Positions 20,586 to 32,000 of a stretch of DNA of 64,000 nucleotides are shown here, one piece after another. The stretch covers positions 6,068,045 to 6,132,044 of the forward strand of contig NC_033639.1 of NCBI RefSeq assembly GCF_001540865.1. Reading direction: 5' to 3'. The first letter of the stretch is position 1. Each line of letters starts with the position of its first letter. A program made the position numbers and the translations under genes. The stretch comes from Ananas comosus (lineage: Eukaryota; Streptophyta; Magnoliopsida; Poales; Bromeliaceae). Below the pieces are notes generated by a model, which searched no databases, was not told the DNA's origin, and saw nothing but the letters and a program-made list of their open reading frames with translations.

Positions 20586-23226
20586 TGTCACGCCCCGGGA
20601 CCGATACCAATTTGGGCTGGCCCGAGCACGTCAAATAGACGCCGAACGGACAGAGTTTTCCCTGTCTGCCCAAGGCTCATCACCTGTATATTTTCAAACA
20701 AAAAGTGCACTAGCGGAAACATACACAAACGGCTTACACGAGGGTAAGCAATAGCCATGAGTGAAAGAAAGGGAACTAAACATCTACACAAGTACTATAA
20801 TTCTCTTTTGATCACATACATTACATTTAACCTTCATATTCGTAAAGTTTTTACAATTCATTACATACTTTTCATCATTTCTTTTTACATCACATTGCCT
20901 CAAAATAAACTTTACATTCTTTTTCGTTCTTTGCTTATACATTAACATCTTAAATCATCAAATACAAAAGATGATAAAAGGGAATGCTACTACAAAATGT
21001 AAATAACCCAACTCGGGTGGCCTCTGACTAAGGTGCGATACCTTTACCGCAGTCGCTCGCCGGCTCGCTTGGTCTCGACTCTGTGGAATAGTGGAGTGAG
21101 AACTACAACAAAGTTCCAGTGGGTTCGGCCCCAACCTCACCGACTTTCCCACTAGGACTAACTCAGGCAGAATAGAAAGGATAAGCAGAATAGTAACCAA
21201 ACTAAAATCATGATGCTAATATGCCTGAACAATAAAGCAAGAAGTATGCTCAACGTAAATCATGCAAGTATGCAAGTTCTTTGTTCTTTACTCTTTATTC
21301 TTTAATCTTTGTTCTTTGTTCTTTAATCTCACGGCTAACCTGGGGGTTTCGCCACATTAACTTGCCCATATTAAGTCCATCATCGCGGGCCCTCAGCTGC
21401 CTCCCGCTAAGACCGTCCTCGGGTTTACTCCAACCCGTGATGCAAAACTCCGGAGCGCATCGCTCGAGGGGGAGCGACCGCCCTCGAGCACGAAACTCAT
21501 AGCAAGTATGATCGATCCTTAACTCTAAGGATATATAGTTCAATCATTGTTTTTACACTAACTCTAGTGTTCTTTACATCACTTTATTTTGCTAACTCTA
21601 GTAATCATCGTTCTTTAACTTTACTCATTCTTTATGCAACACTTTGCATTAACTTTAACCATTGTCATTGTTCTTTTCATCACATTGATTCTTTGATGCC
21701 ACACACTAACTCTAGTGTCGACTATATACTTTCGAATGCCACTCGATCTATGCTTTTATGTCACTTTGTTCTTTAATCTCATTAGGTTCTCACATTACCT
21801 CTCATGCATATATAGGGTGTTATAGGTTCTCAACCAACTAGAAAAGCACGTGTACATCATGCAACATTTACATAATTATCATCACATTTTACCCTACAAT
21901 GCATGCAACAACATATACATAAATGCTCAATTAAATGACGCATTAGGCATAGAAGGAATTCCAACAAGTTTGGATAGCACCACCCACCTTGTAGGCTTAC
22001 TTAGGTGCTCCGGTGATTTTCTTGGAATTTTTAGACTCCTAGTTCTTCACCTGCGGCAAAACGAAGCCCTATTAGGCCATTTTGCTAATATCTTTACATT
22101 AGCTTTTCGTAACGTCAATCCGAGCGCACCAACACGTCGGAAATACCCCCAATTAGGTTTTTAGAGGGTCAATTTTATTTTAGAACCTTTACAAGCAAAA
22201 GCCCCAATTTGAGTGCCCTAGCTCAACCCACATCAAAACCTAGGGTTTGATCTTATTAGGAAGCAAAAGAAGCTTCAATCTACTCTAGAGACTCCATAAA
22301 AATCATCCTTAGTTCAATCCAAACCCTAGTTTGGATTCTACCATGAGAGGGGTGAAGCTCATTTCTAAGCTTCATCACACACACCCAACCCATGGTTTGA
22401 TCTCTAAAAGAAGCAAAAGATAGCTCCAAATACTCAATAGGTTCCATTAAAATCATTTCTAGGTCACTTAGTTCTCATTCTAGGGTTTTACCATGATTAA
22501 GGTTCAAGCTTACCTCTAAGCTTGCTCCTTTGTTGCTCCAAAGAGGAAGAAGAGGAGATAGCTTCACTCATTGCTTTTTCTTCACCTTCTATTCCTTCTC
22601 CTTTTTCTTCTTTTTCCTTAATTTTCTTTCTTTCTTTGTCTTCTTCTTCTCCTTCTTGTCTTCTAGAGAGAGAAAGAGAGAAGAGAGGGAATGTGAGGGA
22701 GAGGGAATGAGAAATAAGCCCTCACGACCCCACATGCATAGCCCATATATTGCATAAATGCAAATAAACCCCTCAACTTTTATCTTATTACACTCCTCAA
22801 ACTGGGCAGATTTCGGGTTTGGGGACCAGTCTCCCCGACTTGGGACCGGTCCCAGAGGGCTCTCCCCGCGAGCAGCCAGGGCTCCTGCGCGATGCAACCG
22901 GTCTCTCCTAGAGGGACCGATCTCTCGGGGACCGGTCTCTCCCCGCAGGGACCGGTTCCCGAGAGCTGATTTTCTGGGACTTAGCTGATTTTCGGCCTTT
23001 CTCAATTCTCACGCATTCGGGAACCGGTCTCTCCCACGAGGGACCGGTCCCTGAGAGCTCAAAAATTGCAGTTAGCAGATTTTTGATTCTTAAGCTCTCG
23101 AAAACCTCCCACAACGCACTTTTGGTCATTTTAACACCTTCGGACTTTCCGAAGTGTACCATTATCGCACTTTGGTCAATTTGACTAAAGTTCGATATTT
23201 ATCTTCCGAATTTTCGGTATATTACA
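20586..23226 (-). mobile_element. Solo LTR, TSD CAGCG
   Basis: A 2641-bp LTR in minus orientation, beginning TGTAATATACCGAAAATT at 23226 and ending CCCGGGGCGTGACA at 20586, with CAGCG duplicated at 20581-20585 and 23227-23231. It contains an ACCGGT array (22827-23052), a TC-rich tract (22566-22715), donor-like GAG|GTAAGC at 22514/22513, a TTCTTTGTTCTTTA-type repeat (21275-21330), hairpin arms GAACT (21100-21104) and AGTTC (21112-21116), and an acceptor-like CCACAG ending at 21081 on the minus strand. Confidence 0.9.
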
Positions 23227-23231
23227 CAGCG

Positions 23232-23458
23232 TGCCTAGACCCACAAATGTGGTGAATGGTTCACCGCTATATGAATGCGGTGAACCATTCACCGCATATA
23301 TGCATTACCCACAACCCGCGCTGACCTGGTCTATTTGAAGGCTATTTTTACAATAAATTTTTAAGGAGGCCTATTTTTGTAAATAAAATTTTCGGGAAGC
23401 CTATTTATAAAAAAATTCGTATAAAGGAGCCAATATTCATAAAAGTATAGTAGCCGAA

Positions 23459-23516
<58 letters not shown>

Positions 23517-23520
23517 TAGT
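23232..23520. repeat. Palindrome block continued, then CT/AT/AC microsatellite
   Basis: After removing the solo LTR, the GCGGTGAA/TTCACCGC palindromes continue (23250-23302). They are followed by short AATTTT-rich repeats and a (CT)n(AT)n(AC)n tract at 23460-23517. TAGTAGCCGAACTCTCTC at about 23449 matches the right end of the MITE at 43459. Confidence 0.75.
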
Positions 23521-24150
23521 TAAGGAACCCTACGGTTCTTTTAGTTTCTTTACCGATAATTAATAAATAACAAAATATTTTTATTTATAAAATAAATAAC
23601 AATATATTTCACTTTATTAAATAAAAAAATTTTAGAGGCATTTTCCATCACAAAGTAATGGGCCTGTATTTATTACAACATTTTGACTAATCTAATTCAT
23701 TTCTTTACTAATTATCTAACTAAAATAATTTACTAACTGATTAGAAAGTTAAGTTCAGTCTATAAATCCACAGTGGGACGTTCCAGGCTCCCGTCGCTTG
23801 TTCCGTTGCGGTATCTCAGAAGCAGTAAGGAAGGGACGCGCGAACCCCATCCATCCTGACGATGTGTATCATCATGCCATGTTCAAATATAAAAAGACAG
23901 TTATTTTTATATTTATGTAAATAAATTAACATATTTTTATTATTTTATATAATATTCATAGTTAATAAATTTATTAATTTATTAAATTACTTTAAATTAA
24001 TATTTTAATATTAATTAATTAAATAAAAATATTTTTAATTTAAAATTATAACTCTTATTTTAATTTATTCCAATCTAACTATACAAACAAGATTTATCTT
24101 ATTTGTACCTAATTCTTTTTTGTAACTAATAATTCTTATTTTCAGAAACA
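23521..24150. other. AT-rich intergenic sequence
   Basis: I see no gene, terminal repeat or tandem array here beyond AT-richness. It separates the transposon cluster from the histone acetyltransferase gene. Confidence 0.6.
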
Positions 24151-24159
24151 AACTAACTT

Positions 24160-24500
24160 TTAAGGGCTATCTTCGCTCCCAAACCCTAAAACCTAATCTG
24201 CTCTCCCCGACTCCCTCACAGCCACCTGCACCCTCCTCCCTGTGCACGCTGCGCACAGCCCGGCCGCCGGAGACCGAGCTCCGGCCGCCAGATTCCTCTC
24301 TCTCTCCCACTCCCTCAATCCTCTCTCAATCCCTGTCCCCCGCTCTCTTTTTCCTTGTGGACCAGACTTGCAAGGAGGGCCGCGCCTCTCCCCTCGGGCT
24401 CTCCCCCGCGTCGCGGACCTCCGGCGGTCCCTCCCCGGCGACCCCCAGCTCCGCCGAGGCCGCGGAGCTCCTTCTCGAGCAGCCTCAGGTAGAAGGGAGT
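24160..24500 (+). promoter_or_regulatory. Likely promoter/5' leader of the HAC gene
   Basis: A GC- and CT-rich block in an AT-rich surrounding. It has a telobox AAACCCTAA at 24181-24189, frequent in plant housekeeping promoters, then CTCTCTC tracts. A donor-like CAG|GTAGAA is at about 24488. A non-coding first exon spliced to 26.0 kb is plausible but not shown. The open frame from 24242 has no domain. Confidence 0.45.
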
Positions 24501-25025
24501 TATGCAGTAGTTAGGGGAGTTGGTATTGGTTTTGGATTCTAAAGAGAGGCTCTTCTTGAAAGTATAGGAGACTGCATATGTAAGAAATTAAGTCCTTGAA
24601 GGGCACATATAAAAGTATAGATTTTGCAGAGATATGTATATACGTGTGCATGTATACTTTTGCAGCGATAAGTTTGTAAATATCTCTTAATATATCGAGC
24701 ATAGGGATGACTTGGGGATAAAGAGGGCATAGTGCTATTCTAATGCCGAAATAGTTATTCCCTGATCATCCTTCAATCACGTGGTATGAAGAGAACGATT
24801 TCTCCTGGTGTGCCTTTGTTTGCTTCTTTTTGGCATATATATATATATATCCCATAATCAATACTGCGTATTAGTCCTTCACGTCTTCTTACTTCGATAG
24901 TAGAAAGCATTCTTTGTTGTGCATATTAGTCTTAGCTGTGCTTTTTGTGCATGTTAGTCTTAGCTGTGCATATTAGTCTCTAGGACAAAGCCAAGATTGC
25001 CCAGGATAATCAGTTATCCCTTTAA

Positions 25026-25707
25026 GGGTGTGTTTGGTTCGCATTATGAAAGATTACTAGGAATGAAAAGATGTCCGAGAATCTTATTCCTATTCATCCT
25101 ATTACTAAGAATGTGGAATTCCTATGTTTGGTTCGCACGGTAATATTATTTAGCTATGTTATTTTATATTACAAAAAATATACAATTAATTTATTTATTT
25201 TTTAATTAATTTTAGATAATGCTACCAAAAGTTTCAACATCTTTTTAGAAAAAAGGGAGAGAGAGCATAAGTTAGAGAGAGAGAGCATAATTAAAAAAAT
25301 AGAAAGAAAAATAAAGTCGAAATTGGAGTGAGTGAGAGAGTTGAAATTTTAGAAAGAGAGAGAGAAAGCTTAGTTTAGAGAGAGAAAAAAAGTTGAATTT
25401 TAGAGAGAAAGATAAGTTTAGAGAGAGATATAAGGTTAGAGTATAAAGAAAAATAATATCAATTAGCCGGCGGGTAAGGAGAAAGAAAGAGATTAGACAT
25501 ATTATGATTACCCCAATCCATTAATATGAGGATACCCACCCTCCCTCAAAGGAATGAGATTAGTACTTTGGGGTGAATCTTATTCCCAAGTGAATTTAAT
25601 ATTACCAACTAGATTACTTGGTGCGTTTAGCTAAACACCGTCATATTTTTTTTATTCCTATTGGATTACTAGGAATCTGTAAAAGATAGCGCGAACCAAA
25701 CGCACCC
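25026..25707. mobile_element. MITE with 17-bp TIRs, TSD TAA
   Basis: A 682-bp element with terminal inverted repeats GGGTGTGTTTGGTTCGC and, at the right end reversed, GGGTGCGTTTGGTTCGC. It is flanked by TAA at 25023-25025 and 25708-25710. The 3-bp TAA/TTA duplication and small size suggest a PIF/Harbinger-type MITE; hAT is less likely because it makes 8-bp duplications. The interior holds GAGAGA-rich sequence and no ORF. It lies between the putative leader and first coding exon of the HAC gene. Confidence 0.88.
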
Positions 25708-26019
25708 TAAGAGTTTATCCAATGAGTGGGATGCATCCTTAATTGTAAATCAAAATACTCGTGTTGGATTTCCTTTCTATACAGAGTTAATTCTCAAAAC
25801 CTTCAGTGCCGCAATAGAGTTATTTCATTAGTTATCTTGACTTGGATTTCACAAATTGGAAATTTTCCACATATTATGGTTATTCTTAGTTCTAGCAATG
25901 TAGGTCTCTTCAAAATAGTTATGATTGTTGGAAACTAGTTTGTGTTTAAGCATTGTTTCTGGGGATACCATTGATTTATTTACTTATTTTCTTATACCTT
26001 TGAAAAATAGTTAAAATGC

Positions 26020-29000
26020 ATGGAGACAATTATACGGGAAAGGACTTTGGATGCTGCCTGCCATTATTCTTCTTTAATGGGGTCTCCACAATTGAGTTCG
26101 GAGTTGGCACCTCCTTTTCAATCTAGTTCAAGAATTACTCCTAATTTGGCACCTCAATCAATTCATGGCTCCTCTATTTCTAACTTCTCTACAGCGCTTG
26201 GTAATGACTGTTCTTCTTTTCAAAGTGAGTTGAATTGAATAGAGAAGTTTGTGAAATTTTTGAAATTTGACTCCTCTTTATTTTAGCAACAATTAAATGG
26301 TCTCTTGCAGGATATCGACCTAATGGACAGCATAGAGTGGTTGCTAGCTTCTCTTCTTGTTCGAACGGTAGAGTTGTGGATTCAATTGGCAGCATTTTGG
26401 GAACAAATTTTGCTCATCAAGCTTCTTATTCATCATATTTGTGTTCTACTCCCTGTAACACTTCGTTAAAAAGAGCTGTCCAGAACAACGGAGCAAGCTC
26501 AAATATATTATGTGTACGTGATAATGGATCGAGGTCTCTCAATGATCAAACTAGAATGACCTTGGAGCAGTACAATATATATGGTACTAGTTATTCTTTG
26601 CATGGTGTGTTAATTTTAATGGGAGGTTTAGCTTGTCTCAGTTGCATTCTGTTCGGATTTCTTATGCATGTAGCTACCGACAAGATCTAAGCAAAAGTGA
26701 TTTTCAAAGTTTAAGTGAATCCGATCTATATTATTTGTTTTGAAGCTTTTAATAGTTCTTTTATGATCTTGATGCTTTCTTTTTTTCTCTTTATAATTGT
26801 ATCACATATGTACTTGGCAGATAATACACATTTGAGCTTGGGCTCTGAAGCATGTGTTCCTTGGATGCACAATTCATCTCTATCAGCACTTGGTTCCAGC
26901 AGGAAATCTAATTTTATGGATAAATTCAATTGCGAATCCCCTGTGTTACTGGACTGTGCTGGAATGGCTTCTGTTTTGGGCTTAGGGGCATCGAAGCGGT
27001 CACGAAACATTCACGAATTTCCAGAATCAGTTCTGGAGGCGCATGATTTATTACAAGGGCAATCTTTTCAGGATACCCAATTTAGTAACAATCATCATCA
27101 TGTATTGCAAAAAGAAGATAACTTTGGGCAGCCAAAGGTGTTGACTGAGAAAAATGCTGTAGGCCCTTCACAGCAGAACAGCAAATTAATTGATTTTGCT
27201 CAGGTGAACAGTAATGTTGCAAAAACTCATGAAAAGTCTCCTACCTCGAGTAGCAAATTGGGCTTGGAGAAATTGATTAATTTTCTATTTCTTTATGAAC
27301 ATGTATTGAGCTGCTCACTTCGTGAAAGGGAATGTGATGTACACCTTTGTCCAAATTTTAAAGAGAAGCTTAATCACATTTTGAATTGTAATGTTAAAGG
27401 CTGCGAAAAAAGTTGTTATGGGCCTAGGGTACTCATCGATCATTATAGGAAGTGCCGCTCAATTGAATGCCAGTTGTGTGGTCCAGTCTGGAGAAAATTA
27501 GCAGAAGTTTCTGACCAGCTGCGACCTGCAAAACGTTGTAGGACTGAAAGCTGTAGTGCCTTTCTCTCCAGTCAAAATGAAACTTTTAAAGAACAACGGC
27601 CTGCCCTGAATTCTAATGGTTCTTCTTCCCAAGGTTCATCGAGAACATTTCAAGGGACAGTGATGTCTACGAATGTGAGCTCTGAGATTCAAGATGTGTC
27701 TATGAATCAGAAATTTTTGGACTCTTCTACTTCTAAAGCTGACGACTGGAATGCGAACCTTGTGAGGCTGGAAGAGACTAAAGTGCAACGAGAGCAAGAA
27801 AAGACAAAGATGAAGAATGAGGTCGATGATGTTGCAGCTGAAATACAAGAAAATGCAGAAATTCAGAACAAGGACAGTGACTTCGCCGTTAGGATGCAAG
27901 AAGACCCACATATTAAGGACGAGGACGGTAATATCGTGCTCAAGCTACAAGAAAAAACAAAAAATCAGAATGAAATTGGAGTCAGAGTTGTGGTCGAGAT
28001 GCAAGAAAATTCACGAATTCAGAATGAGGGCAGTGATTTTGTGCCCGATACAGAATGCAAGCCTGATTCCTTACAAGTTGTCACTCCAGTGGTTATTGAA
28101 TCAAATTTGGTAAATCCGAGAATTGAAGTGGTTTCACTTATCGATACATTCACTGCAGAGAAAATCAGGGAACACCTTAAGAGTCTCAAGCAATGCAGTG
28201 GTCAGGTAAATCAACAATACTATGAGGCTGGATTCACATTTTCTTTTACTGTATTTTTCTGTGTGAGAAGTCAGTCAAGGGTTTGCTGCATTAGAAAAGG
28301 AGGATAAAAATCTTCTACTGTATAGTAAGTGAATTTTCACCTCCAAATTTATAGGCTTAATTTTGATGACCAAAATGGATTTTATTATAGCTGATTGTTT
28401 GCATGCTTTGATGAATAAGAATTCCTTTCAATCTCTATCTAACTTTGAATGTTTTGATGGTGGAGCCAAGGCATAAAATATCATAACCATGTTCTTGAGG
28501 GAATGGTAATGAAATTATATCAACATAACCCGTTAGGTAATTTAAAATCTTTTTATCGGATCAAGGAGATCTGGTATAAAGTAGGTTTTCAGAATTGCTT
28601 TCCTGTAGGATTTTTTTTACATTTACACAACCAGACATTCTAATTGTGTTAATTTGAAAGTCTCTTGGTATTCTGTTGTGCTAGCTATGAAAACTAATTA
28701 ATTTTGGAGAATATTGAAACAGCCTCTAAACTTCTCTCTCAAACACTTTTGTCCTTGAACTTTCTGATACTGCAATTCCATTATTGGCCACTTAAACTTT
28801 TCGCTTTAACACGTTGGTGCTTGAACTTCCTCACATTGCTATTCCGTTCCGGCCATCAAAAAATCTGACTTCTCATGATTTCCTTGTAAGTAACCTTTTA
28901 ACCTTGTTTCAGGTACTAAAACTGGAAGTTCCTTTACCTGAAAAGCGGATGTTCAAGGATGGAACCCCATTATATGAAAAATTTCAGGAAATAAGATGTT

Positions 29001-32000
29001 TAAGTAGAAGTTTAGGGCCTAAGTTGTAATATCTGGATAGCCTAGTAATGCAATTTATCCTACTAATACTATGGAATTGGTATTAATCTGTTACTCTTTT
29101 TCAGGGTCATGCAAAATCTGGACAATCCCAACAGCAGGATCGATTGAGAACATGCACTTTTTGTGGGATGGAACAGCTTGTTTTTGAAACCCCTCCAAGA
29201 TTTTGTGCATTATGTTCCAAGCAAATCAACCCTAGAGGACTCTACTATGAAAACACGGCAAAAGGAGATTATCCACTTTCTTTCTGTAGCAAATGCTTCA
29301 AAGTTCCTGGTAAAGTTATAAAGACTATTAATGGAGATGTTCCGAAGGTTAACTTAGATGAGAGAAGGTGTTATGCTGAAACAGATACTAAAAATGAACC
29401 AGTAAGTGCATATCCTCTGTTATGACAAGCGATTTTACTTATATATTCTTGCAGAATTATTTGTTTGCACATGTACTCTTTAAAAATCTGAATTTTCAGA
29501 TGTACCCCTGTTGACAGTGTGATTTGAGAGAGGGAACTATACAATTTGTTTTTCTTCTTTTTCTTTTTTTTTCTTTTTTTTTTTTAACGAAAGAAGGGGG
29601 CCCTGTTGGCTCTTTTTTTTTTTTGGGTGGGTGGGTTTTNCTTTTTTCTTATCCTTTTTTCCATCTCCTTTTCTCCTTCCTTAGCGTGTTGTACTGACAA
29701 AGGTTTAGTATGTTATGCATTCCTCAGTAAAATATTCACAGTATGTAGAAAAATCAGATAAGGAATTTAGAACTGTTATGTATGTTACGCTGCGTGTGCT
29801 TCGAACTTTTTAACGAATAAAGACTATTTCACGTACTCGAAATGTGTGATTGTTTGTTGAAGTACTTACTATTTTGGTCGTATCTCTTTCTTCCTTTCAA
29901 ATGGAGAAGTTATAAGAAAGGGTCCCGTAGACTGGACAAGAAGGACAGAACTAATTCTGCTACCTTTTCGGAAACGAGTTACACCAGCGAGTCGTATCAA
30001 CAACCATTCAAAACACGAAGTTTTTGGTTAGAACCAACGTTGCCAAGTGCCGGAGGCGAAAGATCGAGGAGATTATACGTCACATCCGTTCATACAAGGT
30101 GAAATTCGGGAACTAATTAAAGAGGTAACTTTTCTCGTGTTTAAACTACATGGGTTGATAATGTGAAATGTGTCCACTCGGTGACGGTTAAGTGTCTTTT
30201 CTGTACTCTACTTAATACTGTTTCTTTCACTATAAACGTTTATATTGGGGATGTTGTAAATAGTAAATGTAAATACGTAAGCATTCGGGAGGTTTATGTA
30301 TACAGTGAGCTTATATGGTAACGTGTATGTTTATATGGAGGTTTGATTTGGCTGGGAACCGTGTTGGTCGGGAGGAGGTTGTGGTGGTTCCTGTTCCTTC
30401 TTGATGCCCTAATTTGTCTGCAGTGTGACCAATGCATAGCTATTAGTGGTTGGGACTATGTCCACTATACTTTGGCTAGATTGAGTTGTGATCTGAGTTT
30501 GGTGTGATATGGTTTTCTTTTGTTTAGTCAGCGCATAACAAGTTGGTTTAGGTTGAGTTTGCTTTAAGCATGATATAAAAACCTAAAATGTTTCGTTAGA
30601 TACTTGGTCCCTGGGATTTGACCCATATGTCATTTTATCCTTAGATTTGAAATGTAACAATTTAGTCCCTGAATTTTGTTTTTGCTTAATAATAAAGTCC
30701 TTCCGTTAGGCCTTGTTTGCTATTGTGTTTGTTTTTTATTTTTTAAATAGAATTTTGTATATAAAATGGTGTAAGAATGGATAGTGGATTTGCTTACAAT
30801 TAGTGTTTGAAAAGGCGCACGCCTCAGCACCTAGGCGCGAGGCGTGGGCCTTAGCGTAGCTGAGGTGTAGTGCCCCCTCTGAAGCGCGCGCCTAGGCTTT
30901 GAGGTGTGCGCCTCTAACACGCCTTGTGATATTTAAATTTAATGGGTCTAAGGACTGGGTTTTCGGGTCTTAAATTTTTCAATTTATATTCTAAAATGTT
31001 GAGGGGTTGAAAAAAAAATTCCCTAATTTGAACCCTTTCTTCCCCATTTCTCTTGGTCATTCTTTCTTCCCCCAATGGCAACAAGGCAGCAAGTGCTTTT
31101 AAGTTGAAAGTTGAAACATATATTTTTTTCTTTTTAGTTTGAGAACATTTATGTATGTGATTTCTTTGCTTTTTTATAGTTATTTTATTTTTGTTTGGCT
31201 ATTTTTGGAATTTTTATGTAATATATCAATTTAAATTAGACTTGTTAAGAGTGTTTTATTTTTATTAAAAGTGTGCATCACCCTTTTGAGGCACGCGCCG
31301 CGGTGTGCCTCACGGCTCCAGAAGGCTTTTGTGCCTTTTCTCACCGCGCGCCTTCTCTTTTTTTTTTTGAGAGAGAAAGGTAGCATGCTGCCCGCTTCGT
31401 TTATTTCATTTAGAAATAAACTTAGCTGGAAATGTGAATCAATTAGGATTCGAACTTGGGTCTTTGGTACCAACCACCAACCCCTTTTGGCACTTGCGCT
31501 AGGGACGGTCATCCGAGATGTTTATTTGGCAACAATAAACAAAAAACTTGAAAATAATTTTTTTCTTTTAAAATTGTTTTAAACAAGTTGACATCCATCA
31601 CTTAGCCGGATGCATTCTATCCAAGGTTGTAAATAGCAGATAGTGGGTACATAGTGTTTGCAGAATCTTATAGTGGAAAGCGGATAGCGAGCGCCAAAGC
31701 GGGCGCTATGAACCCATCGCCGGTAGAGATGTCAACGGGTCGGATTCGGGGCAGATTTTTAAAAACACGAACCCGAACCCGACTCCAAACCCGAGACCCG
31801 AACCCGAACCCGACGGATTTTAAAAATCCATATCCAAACCCGAACCCGACCAAAAATCCAAAACCCGAACCCGAACCCGAACCCGAAAATTTGAACCCGA
31901 AACAATTATTTCTTTTANGTATAGTAAGTGAATTTTCACCTCCAAATTTATAGGCTTAATTTTGATGACCAAAATGGTTTTTTTTGTAGCTGATTGTTTG

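Noticed and set aside
22589..23162. Long frames full of RDRSP/TGPS-like repeats over the ACCGGT arrays, on both strands
   Set aside because: They arise from the GGGACCGGTCTCTC repeats and occur in antisense and in several frames, with no start context or conservation.
24242..24514. Open frame in the GC-rich leader as the HAC N-terminus
   Set aside because: The translation is low-complexity Pro/Arg/Ser with no HAC similarity. It is more likely untranslated leader with chance openness from high GC.
28914..29029. Open frame [20 protein letters not shown] after a TTTCAG, a possible HAC exon
   Set aside because: It matches no HAC segment, the second copy has a stop in frame (GAAAAATTTTAGG near 32590), and the flanking exons join in phase without it.
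29642..30330. A gene in the segment after the N at 29640 (frame at 29842-30102)
   Set aside because: No recognisable domain. It lies in a HAC intron copy and matches nothing in the parallel copy; it is perhaps an unrecognised transposon piece.
31745..31905. CCCGAA repeats as interstitial telomere
   Set aside because: Plant telomere repeat is TTTAGGG/CCCTAAA. CCCGAA hexamers differ and are imperfect.
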